Assembly: GCA_025917655.1 (NCBI GenBank)
Contig: CP084620.1
Location: forward strand, 62,001 to 126,000
Origin: Chlorella sorokiniana
Taxonomy: Eukaryota; Chlorophyta; Trebouxiophyceae; Chlorellales; Chlorellaceae
Direction of reading: 5' to 3'
DNA length: 64,000 nucleotides
Numbering within the stretch: the first letter of the stretch is position 1; every line of letters begins with the position of its first letter. The position numbers and the translations under genes are program-made. The notes beneath the pieces were generated by a model. It saw nothing but the letters and a program-made list of their open reading frames with translations, had not been told where the DNA came from and did no database searches. Below are positions 53,940 to 64,000 of the stretch, piece after piece.

Positions 53940-56900
53940 TCAGCTCCCGCTTGCGCCCGCCCCTGTCCTCCCCGCTGGCAACTCGCTGGCGCCTGCTGCC
54001 CGCTGCTGCTCAGCCCCCACCTCCGCAGCCGCATGCTGGGAAGGAGGCCGCATCTCCACGGCTGCCTGGGAAGGCGGCCGGGCACCCGACTCGCCGCTCC
54101 CGCCCAACAGCCCTGCCAGCGAGTTCGGCTCCGGCGACGGTGCCTGCCCCTGCACCAGCGCCGCCCAGTCAGCCGGGCTGAGCGACAGCAGCTTGGTCCA
54201 CTCTGGCGTGAGCATGCGCAGCGCGCGCTTCCGTGCGGGGACGCCTCCGCCGCGCCGCCCGAGGCAGCGGCGTCGCCCGGCGCCAGCAGCGGATCCCCGG
54301 CGGGCAGCAGCAGCTGGTCCAGATTGCTCTGCCAAGGGGATTGGGATGAAAGCCGGTAGGAAGAGCTGGGAAGAGCTGGACTGTGACAGCCGGCGTAGGG
54401 TGGCCCGTGCAAGGGATGGAAAGGTTCACGCAGAGCCGCTGACGCAAATCGAGGGTGAAGGGCCGCCCTGTGCAGGTGAGCCCTTCCCTGCTGGAGCAGC
54501 GGGACCGTTGAAAGCCCCGTGAAGCTGCACTCACCCCTTCCGGGAACAGGCTCTCCCACCCCGGCAGCGTGCCCAGCCTGGCCAACTCTGGAGCTGCGCC
54601 TGCAAGCAGAGGAGGGGGCGGCGGACAGGCTGATACCGGGCCCCTGCTGCAAATCCCGCTGCAAGCCAACAAATACCAGATGGGTGCACAGTTGCCGCAG
54701 CATGCCTGGCAGCCAGGCATCATCTTTTCATGCACGCAGCAAAAATGGCGTTCACACCCGAGGCATGGCTCAGCATGCGAAGCAGCACCTCCGCCTCGAG
54801 CGAGCCCTCCCCTGCCGGCGGCAGGCCCGCGCCGCCGCCGCCGCCGTCGGGCCGGTACGCTTCCTGCGAGTGGGGGCGGGTGGCGGGGCGCGTGGAGCTA
54901 TCCCGTGGCATCTTGAGTGTGTGCTGTAGAAAGGATTGGGGACAGGCAGCTTCTTGGCAGGTTCTCAAGCTGCGCTACACCTCTCTCACCCGCAGCAGCT
55001 GCTCCCAGTCCAGGCCTCCCCCAGCCGCGCCGCCGTCTGGCCCAGCCAGCAAATCGGCCAGCGATTGCACGGGGGACACCTGCGGCAGGGAGAAGGAGCA
55101 TCTCAATGCGGCTTGACCTCGGCATGAAAGTCGAGCATGGCAGGCGGCCTTGAGACATTCTGCTGGATGAACCGTGTTCACCAAAAATAGGCTTAAAAGA
55201 GAATGCCTGCATTGGCAAGGAGGCCGCCACTCACCGGCTTGCCAGCCTGCCCCCCAGCTGCCCGCCGGCCTCCGCCGCAGCCTCAGCCGCCGCATCCAGC
55301 TCCGCAACGGCGGCCAAGCTGAGGGGGCCGCCTGGGGAGAAGAGCTGTATTGGCGGCAGGCTCAGCAGCGAGGCCTGCACCCAAGCCAGCAGCCAGCAGG
55401 TCAGCAGAGCACCTCGAAGGAAGGCAACACGCTGCTGAACACAGGTGTCATGTTAATCAAAGATGTGCTCGCTGCCTGGCGCTGCATTTCAGCCGCACGC
55501 ACCAGCTGCTGCGGCGCCAGGTCAGGGCCGGCATCGCCGCCACCGCCCGGGGCAGCGCCTGCGCCTCCGGAGGCTGACTCGGGAGTCGGCGCATCGGGGA
55601 TGCCGGCGTCACCCGCGCCGCTGCTGCCGCCGGCTGCGGCGGCGTCAGCGAGGCTCGTCGCCCGCAAAGGCCGAGGTTTCGACGAGCGACTCATCGGAAG
55701 ACCTTGGCTGCAGGCTGGGAGCGGTGCTGCCAGCCAGCTGCACGTGCAGGGACACCGCGCCGCCGGCACTGGTGCCGACTGCTGCCGAGCTGGGCGCGAC
55801 TGGCACCATTCGCTGCTGCGGCTGGGCTGCCAGGGAATACAGCACGCGGGTGGCGAGGCTGGCGCCAGCCGCAGCCGGGCCGGCGTGCCGTGCAACGCCA
55901 GCTGGCGCCGGCGGTGCCCCGGGGGTGACCGGGCGGCGCCGACGACGTCAAAAGGCGAGGATGCCATGGCGTGGGTGGGCGGCGGGGAGGGGGACAGGCT
56001 GCCAGGTGACAAGGGGCTCTGCAGGGGCAGGTGGGGAGGGCAGCGTGTTTCATGCATCGCATGCCAGTCGGTATCCACGCCAAAAGGTGTGCTCTCCGGC
56101 CAAAGCGCCAGCCAGCAAGGAACAGCTCGCCTGCATGCCCAGGGCGGCAAACTCTTGCACAATCTCCCCCGGCTGGCCTGTCCCTGCGCCGCCGCTGACG
56201 GGGTCTGGCATCGGGGAGCCGCTCAGCTGGATGCCTCCCGCCGCCTCGGCAGCCAAAACAGCAGCAGGGCCAGCCGACAGGCCAGTCACGCCATTTGCTG
56301 CCAGCGGCGGCGGCGCTGAGAGGAGGGCGGGCGGCCCTGAGAGGAAGCCGGCCGCCATGCTGCCCGCAAGCTGCCAGGCGGCTGCGGTGGGGTCTGCGGC
56401 TGGTGCGAGGCTGGGTCCTCCGTGGGGCGTCTGCGGCACTACAGCAGCCGTCACCGAGGCAGGCAGTAGCACCTCCCTCAGGTGGCCGCAGCCCTGCTCA
56501 AAGGCAGCTGTCTCCAGCGGAAGAAACGCCCAGCCGGGGTGGCCCCGCCGCGCCCAGCACGCCTTGGCCTGCTGCAGCAGCGTGTGCGCCCTGCGGGCAC
56601 AGGCAGCGTCAGACCGCTCCCCATGCTGGTTGTCACTGCCGCCATCCGTATCCAGCTCCGTCGGCGGTTGGTCCTGATGCAGCAGCCGTGCCTGCAGGGT
56701 GCGCTGCCCACAAGCATCGAAGGCCTCGCTCAGCAGCGCTGCAGCAGGGGGCGCCAAGGAGGGGGAGGGGGAGGAGGGAACAAGCTGGGCACAGGAGTGG
56801 ACCGCGCCATGGCTTGGAACGATGGCCGTCCACTTGAACATATCGTGGGCAGCAGCCTGCCGTCTTCTGCGCAACAAGCAAGGCTTGTCTTCAGGGGGCA

Positions 56901-59748
56901 GTGCACGCCGGCATGACCACAGCGCACCCAGCGGGGAGTCCAGCCCCGGCGTGGCCTCTCGGCAGGGGAAGAGCAGGCCCTGGGACAGGGAGTCGTCGGG
57001 GAAGAAAGCGCGGAGGCGGCAGTCATCGCCCACGGCCTGCAGGAAGGGTGGGGCAGCAGGGGACGTGCAAGCGTTTATAGCTTTTATCGGCTCATGCCCC
57101 CGCACCTTGCTCCACACTCACACACACACCACTACACTCACCCCACTCAACCCACCCCACGATCCAACCACCGTCCGCACCCCCCCAAACGGCACGCGCA
57201 CGCGCACACGCGCACCTTCAAAGCATGCTCCCTCGCCTCCTCCCAGCTCCTGCTCAGCTTCAGCATCCTCTTCACGGCCTCGCAGCGATTCGTGTCCTCC
57301 TCCGCCCACGCCACCAACGCCTTGAACTTGCCCACTGCAGGCACAGGTGAGGGGCGCATCACATCAAGCAGCCAACGAAGAGCCAATTTAGAGCAGGAGC
57401 ACCGGGACACAACATGAGCAGGCCATGCAATGGCTGGGCCGCGGCCTCCCGGCTTCGCTGGCAGGCTGCCGTTGAGGGAGGCGGGGAGGCACCCTTGCAC
57501 CCAGCCCCTCGCCGGCCCAAGAGCAGCAGTCCTGCCCAGCAGGCAAGACCGCGCTGCCAAGCCGTGCGTGGCAAGGCAGGAAAATGTACTGAATGCATTG
57601 AATTGTCAAATGTGTGGAGGAGAGGGTCATGGGGCGGCTGCGCACCAGTGGTGGCTGAGGCCATGGGCAACTCCAGCACGTCCTGCAGGCCCGCCTCCAC
57701 CGCAGCCCGCCCCAGGTCGCGCAGCTTGGCCTGCACACGAAATCACAGCGGAAAAGGCACGGCGGGCAGGAACGGCCTGACGAGGAGCGTGTGATGGTGC
57801 GCAGCTGGGGCGCACAGCGCAGCAGTAAATGCAGAGGCTTCGCGGCATGGCAAGCAGAGCGCAGAGGCAGGCCAGCATTGTTGCCTCCTCTGCAGGCATG
57901 GATAACCTCCCAGCCCCGCACGCCCACCTGCGTGGCGTTTCCCACACAGGCCAGCTTGGAGACGTGGTCTGTGAGCCGCGGGATGGCGCGCTTGCTGGCG
58001 GAACGCACGCGGGGCGTGGCCACCTGCAGCGGCGCCACAGGGGCAGCCAGGGCGGCAGGTTGGCAGGGCATGGGGTCTTTGGAGCCCTGCTTGCATGCTG
58101 GGCCATGCATGCATGACGCAGCAGGTTCTGGCTGAAAAGTCTATAGACTGTAGTCAGGCGTTAAACAGGCAGTGGGGCAGACGCGGGTGTTGCTGGCCAG
58201 GATCTGTCTGCCCGCGCCCAAAGTGCATCAGCGCTCACCACAAAGCAGTCCGACACCGCCACCTGGATGTCCTCCCGCCGCTTGCCGCTCTCCGCCTCGA
58301 TCACCGCCGCCGCCAGCGCAAAGGGCGGCCGCTGCCCCGACAGCAGCGCCTCGCTGCTACCTGCGCAGTTGTGCATGCTGAGTTCACTATAATCCCCTAA
58401 CAATCCCCTAATAAATCCCTGATAAGGGAGGTGGATGGTAGGCGCAGCTGCATTCGCTGCTTCCAATCCTACTCAGGCGCCTGCGATGCCAACAGGCCCC
58501 CCAGAGCATAAACCCTGCAGCAAGGGCGCCATGCGAGCAGCTGCCGGGAGCACCACGCTCACCAGTGACTGTGAGGTCGAGCAGTGAAGCGCTGCCCTTG
58601 GTCAGCGGCAGCACCACGCGCCCGTGAGCGTCGGCGCCGCCCTGCTTGGACGCCAGCAGCGGATGGCCCTGCTGGTTGAGCAGCAGGGTGATCCGTTCGA
58701 GGTCAGCCTCGGGGGTGGCCGCCCCTCCAGGTCAGCAGCCAAGGCCTGGTGCGCCCGCCCATCCACGATGCTCAGCTGCGGGGGGTTGGGCGCTGGGGTG
58801 CTCTGAGTGACGGGTGGCAAGACGGCCAAGCGCCCCATTCACTGCCCAGTTCGCTCGCATGCAAGAGGAAATCTTCTCAGTCCGGACTGTGCCAGTCATG
58901 ACTGATCACGGCAGCTGCTGTCCTGGGAGGCGTAAGCCGGGGCCCTTGCGTATGGCCCCACCTGCAGCTGCAGCGGCGGGTGATGCGCCACCTGGCGGCC
59001 GGTGAGGTGGTCACACAGCTCCAGCCTGCGCCACCCACAGTCAGCAGCGCTGCTGAGTGACAATCATGCCGCAGGAGCACGACAGCCAACATGGGGGCCC
59101 CGTCCTCCTTGCTTTCTACTTGTGCTGTCTCGGTCACTGAGGCAGTGCAGCGCAAAACAGCACGCGCCCTGCTCTGGCCCTGCTGTTGCTAGCCCGGAGG
59201 CTCGCCTGATGGAGGCGCCGCAGCAGGCCGCCTTGATTGCGTCCCCAGCAAGGTACTTTGGCGCGAAGGCTTGGGGGCAGCGGCGGCTCTGGCTTTGGGC
59301 GCACAGCTGGCAGTGCCCGTCCGAGCAGCCCAGATGGCTGCGGGCGGGGGCGGGCGGGGGCGCGCGGAAGGGCAAGAGGCACAGGGTGAATGAAGAGGGT
59401 CCCGCGCCGTGGCTGCCGAAGCCAGGAGATGGCCGGGCACCAGCGCAACCCCAGCAGCATGGTGACCGTGTCAAGCGGGTCGAACGAGGAGAGGGCTGCC
59501 ACGCACGCTGGTCAGCGGGGGATGCTGGCGCCGGCGGCTGGACCCACGCACCGGCAGTCGTGCTTGAAGGTCAGGGCCATCTCCCTGGGGAGCCCTCCTG
59601 CTTCTGGGCCGCCAGTGGCCTGGCCGCCGCTGCCCAGCAGCTCGAGCGCTGCCTGCCGCATGGCGGCCGCCGCAGGGGTGCCCAGCCTCTCGTCCAGAGC
59701 TGGGTTCTGCAAGAACTGCTGCATGCGCTGCCTCACATACTCCTGCAT
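53940..59748 (-). CDS. CBP60-like protein (calmodulin-binding protein 60 family)
   Basis: CBP60 proteins are plant nuclear DNA-binding regulators; some bind calmodulin. Reading leftwards, the blocks follow CBP60 order: an N-terminal helix (EYVRQRMQQFLQNPALDERL, near 59740), MALTFKHDCRLELCDHLTG (near 59580 into 59030), LSIVDGRAHQALAADLEG and ITLLLNQQGHPLL (58780-58660), VVLPLTKGSASLLDLTV (58620-58565), RPPFALAAAVIEAESGKR then VAVSDCFVV (near 58320-58240). The helical part is PRLTDHVSKLACVGNATQ (57990-57935), KLRDLGRAAVEAGLQDVLE (near 57730), VGKFKALVAWAEEDTNRCE then SWEEAREHALK (57340-57215), and AVGDDCRLRAFFPDDS (near 57035). Plant CBP60s show similar residues in the same order. The C-terminal part (to stop 53940) is low-complexity and unrecognised, and could belong to a second gene. 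One base is missing at the G5 run 58711-58715. The start is uncertain: an upstream exon may extend to about 60124. Confidence 0.6.
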
Positions 59749-60593
59749 CGAATAATAGGATGGCTGTGAGCATGTGGACAGCAGACTTAATGAGGGAGAC
59801 TGCAAGTCCGAGAGCCTGGCTCGCACCTCGAGCGCCGCTGGTGGGCAGGCGGCCAGGCCCGGGGCACGACCCCCTCTGGGGCACCTGGAAGGGGTTCAGC
59901 TGGCAGCATGGGGCATTTGCGAGGCAGCTGAGGTCCGCAGGAAAGGGAGCAGTGGAGGGAATCCTTTGGCGCGTATGGGGTGGAAGGGGCCCCGCGTGCA
60001 GGGGTGTGTGCGCTCCCTGCAAGTGGCCTGCTCTGATGAACCCAGCTGAGATGCTCTCCACAAGTGCAGGGTGCAGCCTTGGAAGCCCCAAGAAAGCGCC
60101 CCAAGGCTGCATGCTCGCGATCACTTTCTTTCGACTTCATAGTGTTTGTCATTCGTGCCTAAAGTGCATGTTGCAGACAACTGCAGCCCTGCAGGGCAAG
60201 GCTGCTGTGGGGAGCCCCCGGCTGCTGCTGCTGCTGCGGCGGTGCCGCCATCTGCCACTTGCCTAATTGCTGCTCGCTGCACGACGGGGAGCTGTTGGTG
60301 TCGATATAATTTGAATCATATTTGACACATGATCATGGATATGAGTGATTGGTCCAGTCAAGCGGCAGGTTGGCGGATGTGGCGGCTCCTGCCGTCATGC
60401 TGTGGCGTGTGAGACGTCGGCGGTCAGCTGCTGTGCAATGAGTGGGGCCCAAGGGATTGTCGGCCGCGCTGTCTGTGCTTCTCCCACCGTCTTGTTGAAA
60501 GCCTAGAGGCTCCTAGCCTACAAGGCCCCCGCGAGGTTGACAGACCTCGACCATCAGGTGTCGGTGGGCAGCTAGGGGCCTCCAGCACTACGC
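59749..60593. other. divergent intergenic region
   Basis: This lies between the CBP60-like gene (-) and the hydroxybutyrate dehydrogenase gene (+). The left part may contain a first exon of the CBP60-like gene: a minus-strand frame starting MIASMQPWGAFLGLPRLHPA ends upstream near 60124. The section 60290-60350 is AT-rich and is the best candidate for promoter sequence. Nothing else was recognised. Confidence 0.45.
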
Positions 60594-62785
60594 ATGTCGA
60601 AACAAGTAATTGGGCAGCTCCTGAAGGGGCGGGTCGCGCTGGTGACAGGCGAGTCATCCACGCCGCTGTGTACAGTTCGCCCTTCTTGAGCTTTACGGCG
60701 CTAATGCAAATAACACGGCGTCCATGGGAGCTGGGATGCCGCGCGGGCCATACCGCCGCAGTCGCCTCCTTCCCGCCCCCTGCCGCCCGTGCGTCTGCCA
60801 GCTGCTGGTGCAGCACCCGTAGAACCTTGTGCACCCTGTAGATTTGGGTGGCATGTGTTCACCTGCAGGCAGCAGCACGGGCATCGGCATGGGAATCCTG
60901 AAGCAGCTGGCTGCAGGGGGGCCACCACAGTGATGCACGGGCTGGAGGCAGAGGCGGCGCTGCGGCAGAAAGCGGATGCGGTGGCCGCGCAGTACGGCAC
61001 TACAGTGGGCACCGCCACCGCCAACCTGCTGCACCCGCAAGAGATTAGGTGCGAGAGCGGGCTGCGCCCACTGGTCAACGATGCGGAAGATGTAGATTGA
61101 TGGCCCGCTCACAGGGGGCTGTCAGCGCCTGCAAGCGCCTCCACGGCCATCCCCGCCTGCCCAGCAAACCAGGCTGCGCCGCGCTTTCCTGCCCCTTTCC
61201 AACCCCTGCAGGGACATGGTGACGCGGGTGCAGGAGGAGTTTGGCAAGCTGGACATCCTCGTCAACAAGTGAGGGGCTGAGGGGGTTGGGCAGGGCGTGT
61301 GTGCACATGGGGCGGCGCTTCCCCAGCTCCCTTATGCAGCATGCCGGTGCCTGGGGTTGCACAGGCTGCAGCCTCTCCCACGCTCAGCTCCCCTGTGCCT
61401 TCTTTCCTTGCAGCGCGGGCATCCAGTACGTAGCGCCCGTCTACGAATTCCCCGAGGAGAAGTGGGACGCGGTGAGCTGCTACCTGTGTGGCTGCCACCG
61501 CTACCTGCTGCTGCCGAGGATGCCGTGATGCCCGGCGTGCTGCTTTAACTCATGCCTTAAGGTTGTCGACCGCTGCCTCCCTTTCCAGATCATGGCGGTC
61601 ATCTTGAATGCGCCCTTCCACGCCACTAAGGCCGCCCTGCCCGGGATGCTGGATGCGGGCTGGGGCCGCGTCGTCAACACAGGCGAGCCGCACGCGCAGA
61701 GGACATGCACAGGGCGCTTGCTCGCCGGTGTGGCAGCCGTATGCGTGCACGCCTCGTGATTCCGCAGCCACGGGCCGCCAACCGCCCCGGTGCTCGGGGT
61801 CTCCTGTCCTCTGCAGGCTCCATGCATGCCCTCGTGGCCTCCCCTTTCAAGAGCGCCTACAACGCGGCCAAGCACGGCATCGCGGGCTTCACCAAAACTG
61901 TGGCGCTGGAGGTGCGGCGGGGCCCCAGGGGCTGCTGCTGACGCGTCCGCAGTTGCTTTGCTTGCAGAGCATGGACAGCGGCGGGAGGGGTAAAGCTGCC
62001 GCGCCTCCCGGCCCCGCTGCTCAGCGGCTGTCGGCCATCCTACGCTGGCCGACCACCCTGCATTGGTTGGCCACTGGCCTGCAAGCCCTCTCCCTGCCTG
62101 CCCGCCTCCCGCCGCCGCCAGGTGGCTACAAAGGGCGTGACTGTCAACGCGGTGTGCCCCGGCTACGTGATGACGGAACTGATAGAGAAGCAGCTGGCCA
62201 ACCAAGCCAAGACGAGAGGCATCCCCAAGGCACGGCGCTGCACGGGAGCAGGGGCTGGGCCTGCACGCTTGCCGTGCGCTCTTTTTCCCGTTACCTTGCG
62301 CCCTTGCGCCCAAGTTGGTGGCCCATACCTGGCCCTGGGGTGATGATGGGGATTTGTGCAGTTCTACCGGCGCTGCTTGTACTGCTGTACCGCGGCCCCA
62401 CCCGCTGCGCTGGCTGTGCCGCCGCTGCGCCTGCAGGAGAAGGTGATCACGGATGTGCTGCTGGTGGACCAGCCCATCAAGCGCTTTGTGAAGCCGGAGG
62501 AGGTGGGCTTCAACAGGGGGGGGGGGGGGCAATGGGGAGTGGACCCCCTTGTGCCTTGGGATGCGGGGTCCGCGATTGCTGCATGCAGGGCCATTCGGCT
62601 TCCAAAGCTTGTACAGAAATGCACGGATGCCGCGCAATCGGGTGCAATGCGACCAGCGGTTCAGAAAAGCATCGCCCCATCTTCCGCTGCAGGTTGGCGC
62701 CCTGGTGCGGCATCTTTGTACCGACGACGCGGCGGCCATCACGGGCGCCTGTCTTTCAATTGACGGCGGCTGGACTGCGCGGTAA
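60594..62785 (+). CDS. bdhA: 3-hydroxybutyrate dehydrogenase (short-chain dehydrogenase)
   Basis: The enzyme interconverts D-3-hydroxybutyrate and acetoacetate with NAD(H). The start MSKQVIGQLLKGRVALVTG joins to SSTGIGMGILKQLAAGG, forming the Rossmann TGxxxGIG cofactor site. Then come VQEEFGKLDILVNN (61215-61270, NNAG motif with the next exon AGIQYVAPVYEFPEEKWDA), ILNAPFHATKAALPGMLDAG and GRVVNTGSMHALVASPFKSA. The catalytic Tyr-Lys pair is in YNAAKHGIAGFTKTVALE (61858-61910). VTVNAVCPGYVMTELIEKQL (62137 on), PIKRFVKPEE and VRHLCTDDAAAITGACLSID then GGWTAR follow to stop 62783-62785. The class is typical of bacterial and mitochondrial BdhA. Intron 1 appears to start with GC (about 60652). The second exon needs one more G in the run 60916-60921. 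A general SDR function is certain; the substrate is inferred from the close match of C-terminal blocks. Confidence 0.85.
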
Positions 62786-63183
62786 CCGCCTGTAGCTGCT
62801 GTGCCATGAGTTGTGGCGGCGTAGCGCCCTGTGGCACGGCCATGCTCTCTGCTCGGGCAGCCATGCTGGTTGCGCCTGCGGGAATGAAGCGGCGGCAGTC
62901 ACCCCACTGCGATGTACTCAGCTTCTTGAGCCTCATTCCAAGCGCATGTCAAGGCTTGCACGGTGCTTGTTCGCAAAGCGCCTCGAGCTTGTAACCGGGC
63001 GTGAGTGATTCGATGGGCTGCAGGCGCCAAGCAACGCTGTGCCCGCTGCCGCCGCTGCTGGTGCCCACGTTATTTCTGACCAAGTGCACGTTCCAAAAAG
63101 CGATCGCACACCCTGGTCATCTTTATTCGTCGTGTAACATGGCTCCCTGCCCTCCCGCATCGTGTGGGCAGCCTGCCCGCTCA
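62786..63183. other. intergenic region
   Basis: This gap contains the hydroxybutyrate dehydrogenase 3' UTR and the promoter of the following TPR gene on the same strand. No coding sequence was recognised. Confidence 0.5.
62990..62994 (+). terminator. TGTAA poly(A) signal candidate
   Basis: TGTAA lies about 205 bases after the stop codon of the hydroxybutyrate dehydrogenase gene and before the next gene. Confidence 0.5.
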
Positions 63184-64000
63184 ATGTCGTGTTTCACCAG
63201 CGGCGCGAGTCTATCCTGGCCATCAACCCTCCCCACGGCATTCAAAGGACATCAAAGCGCACGCCAAGCGCCGCCAGCCGCCCTCGGGCAAGGCCCGCTG
63301 CCGCCGCTCGCCCTGCCGCCGCCGTCGGCGCTGCCCGCCCTGCCTCGCCGCGCTGCGCTCGGCCTGGCGGCCTCCGCGCTGCTGGCGGCCCTGCAGCCCT
63401 GCCCAGGGCTGTCAGCAGCTGCAGAGCTGCCAGCGGTGAAGATACGTCCCGAGCTGGCGCCCGACCAGAGCCGGTACGACGCGTCCGACCCGCGGCTGCG
63501 GGAGGCGCGCAGCTGCTGCAGCAGGCGCTGGCGGCGGGGGACGTGCGGGAGGAGGAGGCGCTGTGGACGCGCATCATCAACGAGTACGGCAGCCTGGATG
63601 CGGACTGGGTGCCGGACCTCGTGGGGCGGGTGTGACGACGGCGGCGCCAGCTGTGCACCCACCAAACCTAACCCTTGCCTCCTGCTGGCTTCCTCGCCTC
63701 TCCTGACCTGTTGCGCACCAGCCGTGGCGGGGGCCCCTACCTGACTGCCCCTCTGCTCTGGCGACCCCTCCCCTCTGCACCGCCAGGCGTGGGGCAACCG
63801 CGGCAACGCGCGCAGCCGGCAGGGGCGGCTGGAGGAGGCCCTGTCTGACTACAACACCTCCATCCGCATCTGCCCCTGGTCGGTGGACCCCGTGCTGAAC
63901 CGGGTGAGCGAGATTGAAGGAGTGTCATGAGGATCTTGAAAGAGGACTGTGGGATCTCGACAGAAGACTATCAGGATTTTGAAAAGTGGGGCAACTCAGT
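63184..64000 (+). CDS. TPR-containing thylakoid-lumen-type protein, 3' partial
   Basis: From ATG 63184 a Ser/Ala/Pro-rich chloroplast transit segment leads to RRAALGLAASALLAALQPCP and LSAAAELP. This twin-arginine, hydrophobic core and AxA-like cleavage site is the usual signal for the thylakoid lumen. Then comes QLLQQALAAGDVREEEALWT with IINEYGSLDADWVPDLVGR (about 63510-63630). After an intron, AWGNRGNARSRQGRLEEALS then DYNTSIRICPWSVDPVLNR (63787-63903) forms a TPR helix pair. TPR domains bind other proteins. The gene continues past the window edge. The first exon changes frame near 63510, consistent with one missing G in a GCGGCG context. Function is unknown. Confidence 0.7.

Noticed and set aside
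57121-57190. CA-rich tract as a telomere or centromere repeat
   Set aside because: It is an irregular CA/C-rich intron segment next to a CBP60-like exon, like other dinucleotide tracts in the window.

Overview
The window is nuclear DNA of a GC-rich green alga, most likely a Chlorella-type trebouxiophyte. This rests on very high GC, genes cut into many short exons by 100-400 bp GT-AG introns (some apparently GC-AG), CAG/poly-Ala low-complexity tracts, TGTAA poly(A)-type signals, and plant-lineage gene families (PILS carriers, pheophorbide a oxygenase-like Rieske protein, CBP60-like protein). No prokaryotic operons, tRNAs, CRISPR arrays or recognisable transposons were seen. The species assignment is an inference.

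Layout, left to right. LETM1-type mitochondrial carrier protein (+, 780-8094); coiled-coil protein of unknown function (-, to 11708); UVSSA-like transcription-coupled repair factor (+, 12120-15617); mitochondrial succinate-semialdehyde dehydrogenase (-, 16118-20559); SURF6-like ribosome biogenesis protein (-, 20953-23286); EngB/YihA GTPase (+, 23667-26193); UVR-motif plus SnoaL/NTF2-like protein (-, 26370-28113); small putatively secreted Cys-rich protein (+, 28500-29336); CDCA7-like zinc-finger protein (-, 30247-33662); PWWP-domain protein (-, 34188-36613); pheophorbide a oxygenase-like Rieske oxygenase (+, 37345-41252); coiled-coil gene fragment ending in a long inverted repeat (+, 41913-42454); organellar small heat-shock protein (-, 43381-44769); ORC3 (-, 45062-50110); PILS-type auxin-efflux-family carrier (+, 50626-53327); CBP60-like protein (-, 53940-59748); 3-hydroxybutyrate dehydrogenase (+, 60594-62785); lumen-type TPR protein, cut by the window edge (+, 63184 onward).

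The genes are mostly unrelated housekeeping and organelle genes. One loose theme is chromatin and DNA maintenance: UVSSA, the adjacent CDCA7 and PWWP genes, and ORC3. Most of the rest are organelle-targeted: LETM1, SSADH, EngB, the Rieske oxygenase, HSP20 and the TPR protein.

Many conserved exons need a one-base shift at a G or C homopolymer to stay in frame (SSADH, EngB, PILS, HSP20, CBP60-like, HBDH). Because these hit unrelated conserved genes always at G/C runs, sequencing or assembly error is more likely than mass pseudogenisation. CDS coordinates below are gene spans from start to stop codon including introns. Exon boundaries were placed by eye and could be off by a base or more. The most unusual items are the CBP60-like gene in an alga and the coding-derived inverted repeat near 42.36-42.62 kb.
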